Source of the DNA: Sphingobium arseniciresistens
GTDB taxonomy: Bacteria > Pseudomonadota > Alphaproteobacteria > Sphingomonadales > Sphingomonadaceae
Length of the DNA stretch: 64,000 bases
NCBI GenBank assembly: GCA_029167225.1
Contig: JARFNK010000003.1
Span: 310,001-374,000, forward strand
Direction of reading: 5' to 3'
Made by a program: the position numbers and the translations under genes. Shown piece by piece: positions 42,645 to 51,804 of the stretch (positions within the stretch are counted from its first letter, which is position 1; each line of letters opens with the position of its first letter). The notes under the pieces were generated by a model. The model was not told the DNA's origin. It made no database searches and was given only the letters and a program-made list of their open reading frames with translations.

Positions 42645-44219
42645 CTATGGATGGGGCGCTGAAGCGGGCCGCAGATAGAGCGCCGTGCCGGTCGCCGGGA
42701 GAATGACGCGGCGATAGCCTTGGCGCCGTGCCCAGAGGACCAGCGGGGCGTCGAGGCCATCGGGCGCGAGGCGGCTGGTGGCGCTTTCCATGCCGGTGAG
42801 GATCGCGGTGGGCGGTGCCATGTCCAGTCCGCGTGCAAGCGCATCCATCGGCAGCGCGTGAAAGGCTTGGCTCTGCTGCGGCGTCATGACCGAGCGGGTG
42901 CGAAACAGGAACAGTCCGGTGGCGAAGCGCGGGTCGAGCGGGATGCCGCTGTCGATCACCCGCTCAGGGGACAGGGCGACGATGGCGCCCTCCCCATGGC
43001 GCGCACGGACGAGTTGCCCGGCCGTCCGGGCATCGCGGGCGGCGACCAGCACGGGGCTGCGGCGCAGCGCGAGGTTGCCCGCGATGTCGAGCGTGGTCTG
43101 GGCGATACCGGCGAGTATCGCCAGCGCCACCAGCGCGCGGAGCCATCGCCGCGTCAGGAACGGCTCGGCGACCAGGCCGAAATACAGGAACAGCGCGGGC
43201 AGGAGCGGGCCAAGATATTGCACATAGATCGGCCGGGGCAGCCAGGCCGCGACCAGCCCGGCAAGGATCAGCAGCGCTAGCAGGCGTGAGAGCATCTGGG
43301 GTCGGGGAGCGCCCGTCACCCTGTGCCGCACGGCGAGCGGCGCCTTGCGTGCCTTCCATGTCGCCGCGCCGATCGTGACCAGCGCGACGAGTCCGCATCC
43401 CTGCGCCAGAAAGCGCAGCATCCGCAGCAGGCTGAGCGGCGCTTCAAGCATCGCGGCCTGGCCGTTCAGCGTCCGCCATTCGAACGGCGCCTTCAGGCTG
43501 TAGTCGATGATGCCGAAGCGCGCGGCCTCCGGTGCCAGCGCCCAGAGCCAGAAAGTCGGCAGCCCGCCCAGCAGGCCGCCCAGCGCCAGCGCGAGCACCG
43601 GGCCGCGTCCCAGTATCCGTACATGCAGCAGCGCGAAGACGCCCACGGCCGCCGCGGGCAGGCCGTAGCTAATCTTCGCCGATGCCGCGCCCGCCAGTGC
43701 CAGCCCGGCAAGCCATGCGGTCAGGGGGCGACGGGGCGCGTCGGCCCGCAATACCGGGAGAAACAACCATAGCCCGGCGCAGTGCAGGAACAGCGGCAGC
43801 GCGTCGTTGCGCGCCACGCTCGCCGCGAACAGCAGCATGTGGCTGGAGGCAAGGGCCAGCGCCGCGAGTGCCGCGCCTCGCTCCGACGCTCCGGCCCGCC
43901 GTGCAGCCAGCCACAGCATCGCCACCGCACCTGCGCCCAGAAGCGCGTTTACGGCGCGCAGGGCGGGGAACAGCCAGCCCTCGCACCACCAGGCGAGCGG
44001 AGCGAGCAGCAGCGGCTGGAGCGGCGTCTGCAGATAGGCGAAGTTGCGATAGGGCAGCCCATGCCGCATCAGTGCGACGGCGGCGACATATTGCCCCTCG
44101 TCATGGTCGATGCCGGTGAAGCCGCAGGCGAGAAGGAGCAGGCTGGCAAGCGCGATCCACCATCCGGCTGCGCTCCGCCATTGCGGGCGCAACGCCGCGG
44201 CGGGCAGGGGGCGGGGCAT
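42645..44219 (-). CDS. GT-C glycosyltransferase, GT39/ArnT-like
   Basis: 524 residues from ATG 44219 (a TTG at 44225 is the only earlier start). About eleven membrane helices; the first luminal loop has the Asp-Glu pair in GIDHDEGQYVAAVALM, the catalytic acidic motif of GT-C enzymes using polyprenyl-phosphate sugars. The C-terminal 130 residues are soluble and periplasmic. It is the last gene of the seven-gene minus-strand cluster, 25 bases after the barrel gene. Donor and acceptor unknown; lipid or protein glycosylation are options. Confidence 0.82.
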   Translation of the reverse strand: MPRPLPAAALRPQWRSAAGWWIALASLLLLACGFTGIDHDEGQYVAAVALMRHGLPYRNFAYLQTPLQPLLLAPLAWWCEGWLFPALRAVNALLGAGAVAMLWLAARRAGASERGAALAALALASSHMLLFAASVARNDALPLFLHCAGLWLFLPVLRADAPRRPLTAWLAGLALAGAASAKISYGLPAAAVGVFALLHVRILGRGPVLALALGGLLGGLPTFWLWALAPEAARFGIIDYSLKAPFEWRTLNGQAAMLEAPLSLLRMLRFLAQGCGLVALVTIGAATWKARKAPLAVRHRVTGAPRPQMLSRLLALLILAGLVAAWLPRPIYVQYLGPLLPALFLYFGLVAEPFLTRRWLRALVALAILAGIAQTTLDIAGNLALRRSPVLVAARDARTAGQLVRARHGEGAIVALSPERVIDSGIPLDPRFATGLFLFRTRSVMTPQQSQAFHALPMDALARGLDMAPPTAILTGMESATSRLAPDGLDAPLVLWARRQGYRRVILPATGTALYLRPASAPHP

Positions 44220-44244
44220 GTACAAGCGGTGCTGCGCCTTTCCC

Positions 44245-45435
44245 TTACCAGTCGAGCGAGGCGCTGAGCATCAAGGCGCGTGCCTGCTCCACGCTGCGCA
44301 TCACGCGCGGGCTTTCATCCAGCATCAAGGCGGTGCTGGCGAGCAGGTCGGGATCGGCCAGGCGCATGGCGAGGCGCAACGGCCGTCCACCCAGCGTCGA
44401 GACGGCATAGTCAATGCCCCCCTCGATCAGCAGCGGCGCGCGACGCGCCTGCGTCAGCGCGGTATTGCTGCTTCTGGCCCCGCTGACCCGGCCGCTCCAT
44501 GGACCCGTCGCCCAGTTTCCCTCCACAGCGACGCTGCGCTCGCCTGCGGCGGTGCCGTCATCGCGGCGCAGGCGGGCATTGCTGTATCGCAGCGACAGGG
44601 ACAGCCAGGGCGACAGCTGCCGCGTAGCGGAGATGCTCGCCCCGTGCAGCGCCGCAGAGCCGCTGTTGACCGGTGCATAGCCCCCATCGACGAAGGACAG
44701 ACGATCGTCGATCCGGCCGCGATAGCCGGTAAGCGACAGCCCGAAATCGGCTGCCGGTGCCCAATGGGCGCCAAGATGCAAACGCCGGTGCATTTCCGGG
44801 CGCAGATTCTGCCTGAGCGTGCGAAAGGCCTCGCGCGTCAAGCCCAGCGGGCCGACAAGGCCGGCATCACCATAGGCCCGCAGCGTTTCGCGATAGCCGA
44901 TCGTCACGTCGATCGTTTCTGCCGGGCGGACCTGCAGCGCCATGTGCGGCAGGAACCAGTCGCGCATCCGCATGGGATCATTGCCCGCGCCCACCGTCAC
45001 ATTGGCATTGCGGTTGCTGAGCTTGATACCCTGCCAGCCGATGCGGGCCGACATGTGTTCGCCCAGAGCGACATGATCCTCGATGGCATAGCGCGTGAGC
45101 CGGCTCTGTGCCGATAGAGATGATGGCGCAGGAAAAGGCGCCGATCCTTGCCGTTCCCCGCCCGCCTGATGACTGGGCAGGAAGCGCCGCGTCTGCCGCT
45201 GGACGACCAGTTGGAGATCATGTGCCCGGTCGTCCGCCGGAATGCGCGCCAGGGGATCAATGCGCAGGTTAGCCCTGTCTCCCGATGCAAGCGCGGGGGT
45301 CAGTGACGGCCGGGAACGGGGTTTCAGGATGAAGCGGACGCCCTGTTCCAGCGGCAGCATCTGTGCCTGCGCGGCGGCGGTGCCGCCGCCACTCATCGCC
45401 AGTCCTGCAAGAAGACAGCCCGCGCGCCGCATCAT
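44245..45435 (-). CDS. Outer membrane beta-barrel protein without plug domain
   Basis: 396 residues from ATG 45435 overlapping the preceding stop (ATGA). Signal peptide MMRRAGCLLAGLAMSGGGTAAAQA. The mature part is rich in alternating polar/aromatic strands (MALQVRPAETIDVTIGYRETLR, GLSLTGYRGRIDD, WLSLSLRYSNARL, SVAVEGNWATG) and ends LMLSASLDW, with a terminal aromatic residue as in outer-membrane barrels. It resembles the second half of a TonB receptor but has no plug or TonB box. Perhaps a porin-like export or adhesion barrel for the product of this cluster. Confidence 0.65.
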   Translation of the reverse strand: MMRRAGCLLAGLAMSGGGTAAAQAQMLPLEQGVRFILKPRSRPSLTPALASGDRANLRIDPLARIPADDRAHDLQLVVQRQTRRFLPSHQAGGERQGSAPFPAPSSLSAQSRLTRYAIEDHVALGEHMSARIGWQGIKLSNRNANVTVGAGNDPMRMRDWFLPHMALQVRPAETIDVTIGYRETLRAYGDAGLVGPLGLTREAFRTLRQNLRPEMHRRLHLGAHWAPAADFGLSLTGYRGRIDDRLSFVDGGYAPVNSGSAALHGASISATRQLSPWLSLSLRYSNARLRRDDGTAAGERSVAVEGNWATGPWSGRVSGARSSNTALTQARRAPLLIEGGIDYAVSTLGGRPLRLAMRLADPDLLASTALMLDESPRVMRSVEQARALMLSASLDW

Positions 45436-46538
45436 GCGCCGTTTCCGGTCATCACCGCCGGCCGCCGGGCGCTCGCCAGCCGCATCGTCGGCGCGCCGCC
45501 GGGCGCATAGCGGATCGCATAGCCGAAATGGTCGGACAGTGGCTCGCCCTGTGGTTCCCTGCCGAAGGGGACATCGGCCTGTACGACGCGCATCGGCACA
45601 TTGCCCACGTCGCGCGCAAACAGCCAGTCCTTGCGCCGGTCGCAGGAGGCGGCGAGATCGCGCAGGGCCTCGGTATCGCCCGCCGCCGTCTGGGCGAGGG
45701 CGATGCGTGCCCCGCCGCCCGCGGGCGTGACGAAGCCCATGCCCGTTTGGGCGAAGCGGGTGAAGAAGGCGGCGTAGCGATCGCGATCGCCGCCGATATT
45801 CATGTCTCCGCCAAGGATCATCGCACGGTCCGCCGGCACGTGGCGGCGGATGAAGCGGGCCATCAGCTCTACCTGCCGGCTGAAGGCCTGGAGCGACCGA
45901 CCGATCGGCACGCCGGCCGCCTTGCGCGCATTGAGGTGGGTGTTGACGATGCTGACCGGCGCGTCGATCCCCGGCACCTTCAGATGGGCGATCAGCACGC
46001 CCTTGTTGGCGAGGCAGTCGAACCCGGCGCAGGCGAAATCCGGGAACGCCATCCGGTCGATCCCGATGATGGGATAGTCCGACAGGATCATCAGGCCGCT
46101 GCCCAGCTGCTTGTCCACGCCTTCGCCCCGATACCAAAGCGCCTGTTCGCCATAGGCGGTGTCGCCTTCCGTGGCGGGTATCGGCGTGCGCAGCCCTGCA
46201 TCCGGGCCGGCGGCGACATGGGCGTAGCCCGCCTGCGCCGCGATCTGCGCGGCCTCTGGCGTGAAGGCTTCCTGCAGCAGGATGACATGGGGCTGTCGCC
46301 CCGCCCGGCGGAGCGCGGCAAGACGGTCGGCGATCCGTTCCATCGCCTCCTCGCGGCCCAGGGCGATCGGCCAGGGCAGTCCCTTGATGTTGTAGGTCAT
46401 CACCGAAAGCGGCTGCGGATCGTCGGATTGAGCCTTGCCCGGAGCCGGAAGGACCAGCCGCGCCTTGCTGGTGCTCGATCCACTCGCGGCCAACGCCGCA
46501 AGCCCTGCAAACAGCAACATATGAAATGGTCTGAACAT
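45432..46538 (-). CDS. Secreted endonuclease/exonuclease/phosphatase family protein
   Basis: 368 residues with a signal peptide (MFRPFHMLLFAGLAALAASG). The EEP/DNase-I-like metal site is complete: MTYNIKG (Asn50), LLQEAF (Glu90), GGDMNIGGDRDR and the late SDHFGYAI. Exported EEP proteins include sphingomyelinase-type phosphodiesterases and nucleases. In this envelope-glycan cluster, a phosphodiesterase acting on lipid head groups is a reasonable guess. The stop overlaps the barrel gene by 4 bases. Confidence 0.82.
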   Translation of the reverse strand: MFRPFHMLLFAGLAALAASGSSTSKARLVLPAPGKAQSDDPQPLSVMTYNIKGLPWPIALGREEAMERIADRLAALRRAGRQPHVILLQEAFTPEAAQIAAQAGYAHVAAGPDAGLRTPIPATEGDTAYGEQALWYRGEGVDKQLGSGLMILSDYPIIGIDRMAFPDFACAGFDCLANKGVLIAHLKVPGIDAPVSIVNTHLNARKAAGVPIGRSLQAFSRQVELMARFIRRHVPADRAMILGGDMNIGGDRDRYAAFFTRFAQTGMGFVTPAGGGARIALAQTAAGDTEALRDLAASCDRRKDWLFARDVGNVPMRVVQADVPFGREPQGEPLSDHFGYAIRYAPGGAPTMRLASARRPAVMTGNGA

Positions 46539-46657
46539 GATGACGGCCCCCCGTTTGGATGGGCCATTAGCAAAGCAATGGGTCGTGCCAGTGTCTGTTG
46601 CGCGGCATTGCGGTTAAAGTTGAAAGGCAGTCAATTCACGAAAATGACGCCGGATTG

Positions 46658-47833
46658 TCATGCCGCGATCGGCGCCCGTCGGCTATGTTCTTTATATAAT
46701 GCGAAGAGATCGGCGAAATGCGCGTCCATCGTGCGGGTTGCAGACGCCGCGTCGCGTGCAGTGGCCAGATGGCGGGCAGGGCCATCCTTCACAAACCGGC
46801 CGATTATCGCGGCAAGGTCTGGCCCATCGGCGGCGGCATAATGATAGCCTGCGCCGGGCACCAGATGATCTGCCGCTGCGCCCCCATCGGGCAGGAACAT
46901 CGGCACGCCGCTTGCCCGCGCCTCCGCCGCGATCATGCAGAAGGTTTCCGATTCGCTGCCGTGGACGAGGGCGTCGGCGCTCGCCAGCAGCGTGGCGAAG
47001 GCGGCGCGATCGGTGACGGGTGCCATCAGGCGGACGTGCGGATTGCCCGCCGCCGCCCGCTGGACGCTGGCGCGCGCGCGTCCGTCGCCGGCGATGACCA
47101 GCCCGACCGGCCTGTCGAAGCCGCAGGCGGTCACCGCCTCGATGATCATCGGCCAGCGCTTTTCGGGGGCATGGCGTCCTGCGCCGAGCAGCAGCAGGCC
47201 GTCCTCGGGCAGGTCGCACCATTGCAGCAACCGCGAGCGCAGCGCCGGGTCGCGGTGGCGGGGTGAGAAGATGCCCGGCTGCACGCCCATGCGGTTGGTG
47301 ACGACATGGCGCAGGCCGCCGGCCTCGAGCCGCGCGGCGAGATCGACGCTGGCGCAGACGATATGATCGAACCGCTCGTCCATCCGCCGCAGATGCCGCC
47401 AGAACCAGTCGAAGCCGCGATCGATCACGTCGCGCGGGGCGACCCTGCGGAACCAGCGATAGGCATAGTTGCCCAGCGGATCGGCATGCATGATGAGGCT
47501 GCGCGGCGCCGCTCCGCGCCAGCTGGCGACCATGGACGCGCTGGCCCAGGGCGTCGATGCCTCCACCAGGTCGGGCTGCAGCGCATGGAGCCGGGCGTGC
47601 AGCGCGGCTTCGTCATGGAAATAATGATAGCGCCCGTCGAGCGGGAAGCGCCGCCCCGGCACGAACTCGATGCGGGCATGGTCGCTGATCTGCTCGCGGC
47701 CTGCCTGCTGCGCGGGGGCGAGGATGATGACTTCATGGCCATGCGCTGGCCCGGCCAGCATCTTGTGGCGCACATAGGTCTTCACTCCGCCGCCGCGGTC
47801 GGAGTAGAAGGCGCAGACATCGACGATCCGCAT
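46658..47833 (-). CDS. GT4 family glycosyltransferase
   Basis: 391 residues, GT-B fold. N-terminal YSDRGGGVKTYVRHKM is the acceptor-side Gly-rich loop. The C-terminal donor domain has LLLLGAGRHAPEKRWPMIIEA, VIAGDGRARASVQRA and the EX7E region SETFCMIAAEARASG. Cytoplasmic enzyme transferring a nucleotide-sugar to a lipid or growing glycan. It starts 5 bases after the DUF2141 gene and is 119 bases upstream of the EEP gene. Confidence 0.87.
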   Translation of the reverse strand: MRIVDVCAFYSDRGGGVKTYVRHKMLAGPAHGHEVIILAPAQQAGREQISDHARIEFVPGRRFPLDGRYHYFHDEAALHARLHALQPDLVEASTPWASASMVASWRGAAPRSLIMHADPLGNYAYRWFRRVAPRDVIDRGFDWFWRHLRRMDERFDHIVCASVDLAARLEAGGLRHVVTNRMGVQPGIFSPRHRDPALRSRLLQWCDLPEDGLLLLGAGRHAPEKRWPMIIEAVTACGFDRPVGLVIAGDGRARASVQRAAAGNPHVRLMAPVTDRAAFATLLASADALVHGSESETFCMIAAEARASGVPMFLPDGGAAADHLVPGAGYHYAAADGPDLAAIIGRFVKDGPARHLATARDAASATRTMDAHFADLFALYKEHSRRAPIAA

Positions 47834-47838
47834 CGGCG

Positions 47839-48363
47839 TCAGCGCCGCGCGATGGGGCCGAAGGACAGCAGCCCCCGGCGATAGTTCATGACAATGCGCT
47901 CGCGGGTGATGCTGGCGCCCGCGACGATCGCTGCCGCCGATGCCTTCGGTTTGCCCATGCCCAGTCTAGGATTGCTGCCGAAGCCGACGCCGTCGACGGA
48001 GAGGCTGAACTTCCGGTTGCCGTCGCGGTCGTGCAGCAGCATCACCGCGTAGCGACCGGGGGCGGGCAGGCGCACGCACAGCTGTACGGGGCCGCTGCCG
48101 GGCACGGGCAGCTCGACCCGGCGGAAGGTCTTGCCCTGCGAAATCAGGATATTGTCGTCCTGCAGGAAATCCGCGTCGTTCGCCGGATAGACCTCGAGCT
48201 TCAGTCGCCCCTGCCGGTCCTTCAGGCCGATAACATCGACCATGAAGGCCGGGCCGGTCTCGTCATTGCGGCATCGCGCCTCGGCCTTGCCGAGGTCCGG
48301 CGTCGAGGGGATGATCGCGCCGACCAGCATGGCCAGCGAAGACAGAATGGGCAGCAAGGGCAT
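47839..48363 (-). CDS. DUF2141 family secreted protein
   Basis: 174 residues with a signal peptide (MPLLPILSSLAMLVGAIIPSTP). The pattern GLKDRQGRLKLEVYPAND, LPAPGRYAVMLLHDRDGNRKFS and FGSNPRLGMGKP matches DUF2141, small beta-sandwich periplasmic proteins of unknown role often found near carotenoid or glycan genes. The start shares a base with the upstream stop (TAATG). Confidence 0.78.
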   Translation of the reverse strand: MPLLPILSSLAMLVGAIIPSTPDLGKAEARCRNDETGPAFMVDVIGLKDRQGRLKLEVYPANDADFLQDDNILISQGKTFRRVELPVPGSGPVQLCVRLPAPGRYAVMLLHDRDGNRKFSLSVDGVGFGSNPRLGMGKPKASAAAIVAGASITRERIVMNYRRGLLSFGPIARR

Positions 48364-49325
48364 TACCGGCCTTTCCTTTTCCTGAAGATGCCGCTGGCGC
48401 CGATGGCGATGCCGACCAGCATGTGCGCGGCCAGCAGCAGGCTGGCGAGCAGCGCCAGCACCTCGGCGATCTCGCCCTCGCGGCCGACCAGGAAGGTGGC
48501 GACGCCGGCGAAGAGCACATCCTTGTTGGGCACGAGCGGCAGGCGGGAGAGAACCAGCCGCACGGTGGAGAGCATCACCCACCAGCCGATCGCGACACCC
48601 GGCAGCATCAGATGCCACAGCCACGCATAGAGCAGCAGGTTGGCGACGATCCGCGCGAGATGCACGCCGGCCACCATGCGGCGCTCGGGTGGCGGCAGGC
48701 TGAAGATCCGGCGGCCGAGCAGCATCGGCACCAGCGAGGTCAGCACGAGGATGGTGAGCGAAATGCCCAGCGTGCGGCTGTCGATCGCAAGCCGCAGCGA
48801 CGAGAGCGAGGGAAAGGTCAGCGCCAGCATCGCGAGCGTGACGAGGTTGCCCATCACGCCGGAGAGGATCGCCGAATCCTTGATCGCACCGAAGGGCGAT
48901 CCTGCCATGCGCACATGGCCGCGCGCCCAGGCGTAGAAATAGACGTCGCCGACATAGCCGAGCAGCAGCTCGTTGCTCAGCCGCTTGCGGAACAGCGCGG
49001 CGAGGCCGCCCGACGGGATCGACCAGAGGCGATGGAAGATCAGCCAGTCGAACAGCGGCGTCAGGCTGTAGGTGACGATGAAGATCACCCAGAACAGCGG
49101 CGTGCGCGGCACCAGGGCGATCAGCGCGGCGAAATCGAACCGTCCGATCTGGACGAAGATGGCGGCGAGCAGCGCGAGCGAAATCACCGGGCCGAACCAA
49201 GCCGTCCAGTTCCTGCCCGATCGCACCAGTGGCGCCGGGTCCAGAAGCTCGCGTACCGATGGCGTGTCGATCAGGCCCAGCGCGGCGTCGGCCGGATGGG
49301 CGGGAGACAGTTCGGCAGTGGTCAT
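48363..49325 (-). CDS. Multi-pass inner-membrane protein, possible YbhN/LPG-synthase-TM-like flippase
   Basis: 320 residues from ATG 49325 overlapping the glycosyltransferase stop (ATGA). About eight hydrophobic helices, with conserved-looking NELLLGYVGDVYFYAWARGH and RLPLVPNKDVLFAG segments in loops. Size, helix spacing and genomic company with glycosyltransferases recall the LPG_synthase_TM (YbhN) group, some of which are thought to move glycolipids. The assignment is weak; a GT accessory or scaffold role is equally possible. Confidence 0.6.
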   Translation of the reverse strand: MTTAELSPAHPADAALGLIDTPSVRELLDPAPLVRSGRNWTAWFGPVISLALLAAIFVQIGRFDFAALIALVPRTPLFWVIFIVTYSLTPLFDWLIFHRLWSIPSGGLAALFRKRLSNELLLGYVGDVYFYAWARGHVRMAGSPFGAIKDSAILSGVMGNLVTLAMLALTFPSLSSLRLAIDSRTLGISLTILVLTSLVPMLLGRRIFSLPPPERRMVAGVHLARIVANLLLYAWLWHLMLPGVAIGWWVMLSTVRLVLSRLPLVPNKDVLFAGVATFLVGREGEIAEVLALLASLLLAAHMLVGIAIGASGIFRKRKGR

Positions 49326-50602
49326 GGCTGTCTGGCCTCCATGCTGCGCAGCGCGACCCCTGGTCGGCCGCCAATGGCGTTCATCTGCGTTCTTGCCAGG
49401 GCGGTCGCGAAAAGCCGGGCATAGGCCGGCACCGCTGCCTCGATGGTAAAGCTGTAGGCCTTGGCGCGGGAGCGATCCCTGTCCTGACTGCCCGGGCGTG
49501 CCTGTGCGATGGCCCGCACCAGGCCGTCGACATCCTGGCGGTCGATGATGGAACCGAGTGCGCCCTCGTCCAGCAGTTCGGACATGCCGGCGCAGCATTG
49601 TGTGGCGATGATCGGGAGGCCGGCGGCCAGCGCCTCGATCACCGCGCCGGGCTGGCCTTCGAAGGCGGAGGTCAGCAGCAGGATGTCATGCTGCCGCAGT
49701 TCGCCGGGAATATCGCTGGAGAAGCCCGCGAGATGGACCCGGTCTGCAATCCCCAGCGTCTCGGCGAGCTGTACGATCCGGTCGCGTTCCCGCCCCTCGC
49801 CATAGATGGTCAGCCGGTCGCCGGGCGCGCTGCCGCGGGCGAAGGCGCTCAGCATCAGGGGGTAATCTTTCTGCGGCTCCAGCCGTCCGACGGCGACGAA
49901 GCTCCGGCCCTCGCCGGCGCGTGGCGGGCGGCGCTCGAGGTCGCGGCTGTCGCCAAGCTCGGCGTCGGACAGGACCGGATTGGGCACGACATGCACGCGG
50001 TCGCACGGCACCCACATCAGCGCCATCACCTCGCGCGCCATCGGCAGCGACAGGACGGCGAAATGGTCGATCGCCCGGCCCTGTATCCGCAGCCACAGGC
50101 GATAGAAGGGACGCAGCGCCGGGTGCATGTCCTCCCGCTGCAGGTCGTTGCTGACCTTGGCGACGATCGGCGGGCAGTGCCGGCCGAGGACGAATTTCAG
50201 TGCGACCGCGACGACCGTATAGGCGTTGCCGGGGCAAAAGAGGATCATCGGCGTGGGGCGCGCCTGATGTCCTCGCACTGCGCGAAGGCTCGCCACCGTC
50301 AGGCGCAGCATGGGCCAGCGATCCGCGATCCACGGCCATGGGGTGAGAGGATGGATGGTCGCTGCCGAGGCTTCCCCGCGCATCGGGCCGTCCGGCCGCG
50401 CCATCAGCACATCGGTCCTGATCCCGGCGCGCTGCCAGCCGTCCGCCAGCCGCAGCGCGATCCGCTCGACCCCGCCGGGACCAAAGCCCTTGAGCGGCAG
50501 CACAACGTGCAAACCCGCGCCATCGTGTGCATGACCGGTGGCGGATGCGCCAGGCGATGGAGCATGGGCCGGGGGCAGGGGAGCGTGATGCAGCATCGCC
50601 AT
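49322..50602 (-). CDS. GT4 family glycosyltransferase, first gene of the envelope operon
   Basis: 426 residues from ATG 50602 (ATG 50596 is also possible; ribosome site weak). GT-B fold: HVVLPLKGFGPGGVERIALRLADGW at the N-terminus, then the donor domain VAVGRLEPQKDYPLMLSAFA, IYGEGRERDRI, VHLAGFSSDI, and the EX7E motif FEGQPGAVIEALAAGLPIIAT. The enzyme builds a glycan or glycolipid on the cytoplasmic face. It heads the cluster 50602-42645. Confidence 0.88.
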   Translation of the reverse strand: MAMLHHAPLPPAHAPSPGASATGHAHDGAGLHVVLPLKGFGPGGVERIALRLADGWQRAGIRTDVLMARPDGPMRGEASAATIHPLTPWPWIADRWPMLRLTVASLRAVRGHQARPTPMILFCPGNAYTVVAVALKFVLGRHCPPIVAKVSNDLQREDMHPALRPFYRLWLRIQGRAIDHFAVLSLPMAREVMALMWVPCDRVHVVPNPVLSDAELGDSRDLERRPPRAGEGRSFVAVGRLEPQKDYPLMLSAFARGSAPGDRLTIYGEGRERDRIVQLAETLGIADRVHLAGFSSDIPGELRQHDILLLTSAFEGQPGAVIEALAAGLPIIATQCCAGMSELLDEGALGSIIDRQDVDGLVRAIAQARPGSQDRDRSRAKAYSFTIEAAVPAYARLFATALARTQMNAIGGRPGVALRSMEARQP

Positions 50603-50713
50603 GCCCCATGGCGGGGATATGTAACATGCCCATGCCAGTTCGATGACGGGGCGATGACGGGTGCGATTCAATTGTTACGCGCAGGCGGCGTGTCCGTGAC
50701 GGCGGCCATGACG

Positions 50714-50746
50714 TCCGGCCCGGACAAGGGGTCTGTCCGGGCCGGA
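50714..50746. terminator. Strong hairpin between the envelope operon and the hydrolase gene
   Basis: Perfect 13-bp stem: TCCGGCCCGGACA at 50714-50726 with 50734-50746, loop of 7. It lies 24 bases past the stop of the minus-strand hydrolase gene and probably ends that transcript. No T tract, so it may be factor-assisted. Confidence 0.6.
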
Positions 50747-50769
50747 TGATTGGTTAGGGTGCCGAGGAT

Positions 50770-51693
50770 TTACTTGCGGTCGAGGAACGCCCGGATGACC
50801 TTCACCGTGGCTTCGGGTTGTTCCTCCATCAGCCAGTGGCCCGCTCCGGGGATCACCGCGCCGGACACATCGGAAGCGGCATATTCGGTCACGCTCGCCA
50901 TCGTCGTGCCGAAGGACTTTTCGCCGCCGACCGCGAGCACCGGCATGGCGAGCTTGCCCTTCGTCAGGAACGCCTGATTGTCGATCGCATCCTGATCGAA
51001 GGCGGCGAACTGGGCGAAGCCGGCATGCATGGCGCCGGGCAGAGCATAGAGCGCGGCATAATGCTGGCGCGATGCTTCGTCGAAATTCTTCGGGTCGGCC
51101 GAAAATTCATTCCAGAAGCGGTCGAGATAGATGCGCTCGCGGCCGGCGACCAGACGCTCCATGTCGGGGCCGCCGAAGCGGAAATGCCAGAGCAGCGGGT
51201 TCTTGAGGATCTGTTCCCACGGACCGACGCCGGGCAGCGGCGCATCCATCAGCACCAGCTTGGTGACGCGGTCGGGATAGGCGGCGGTAAAGGCATAGGC
51301 GACCATGTTGCCGATGTCGTGGCCGACCACCTCGACCTTGCCGACCTTCAGCGCATCGAGCAACCGGGCGATATCCTCGCCCTGGGTCTTCTTGTCATAG
51401 CCGCCCTGTGGGCGCTGGGAGAGGCCCATGCCGCGCAGGTCGGGCACGATGACCTTGTGATCGCGGGCCAGCTCGGCGGCGAGCGGTGCCCACATGTCGC
51501 CGGTCTCGCCATAGCCGTGGATCAGGATGACAGCCGGGCCGGAGCCGCCGACACGGACATGCAACGTCGTGCCGTTGGCGGCGACATCCTGGACCTTGAA
51601 GCTGGCGGGGTAGGCGGGAACCTGCGCGAGGGCAGGCACGGCAGCGGCCGCGGAAAGGGAAAGGGCAGCGGCGGTCAGAAGCGAACGGAACAT
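50770..51693 (-). CDS. Exported alpha/beta hydrolase, epoxide hydrolase/dehalogenase-like
   Basis: 307 residues from ATG 51693 with AAGGAG well spaced. Signal peptide MFRSLLTAAALSLSAAAAVPALA. Oxyanion HGYGET at 59-64, nucleophile elbow GHDIG with Asp126 as nucleophile (an Asp rather than Ser, as in epoxide hydrolases and haloalkane/haloacetate dehalogenases), and catalytic His286 in GAGHWLM. Cap domain about 155-215. It is divergent from a LysR gene, which probably controls it. Substrate unknown. Confidence 0.9.
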   Translation of the reverse strand: MFRSLLTAAALSLSAAAAVPALAQVPAYPASFKVQDVAANGTTLHVRVGGSGPAVILIHGYGETGDMWAPLAAELARDHKVIVPDLRGMGLSQRPQGGYDKKTQGEDIARLLDALKVGKVEVVGHDIGNMVAYAFTAAYPDRVTKLVLMDAPLPGVGPWEQILKNPLLWHFRFGGPDMERLVAGRERIYLDRFWNEFSADPKNFDEASRQHYAALYALPGAMHAGFAQFAAFDQDAIDNQAFLTKGKLAMPVLAVGGEKSFGTTMASVTEYAASDVSGAVIPGAGHWLMEEQPEATVKVIRAFLDRK

Positions 51694-51804
51694 CGGACTT
51701 ACTCCTTCAAAGGAGGGCGCCGGGTGGCGCCTTCTCTGGACACAGAGATGCGCTTCCTGCATTGTCCTGAATAGCCGTCTGAACGTGAAACTGAAATCCG
51801 GAAA

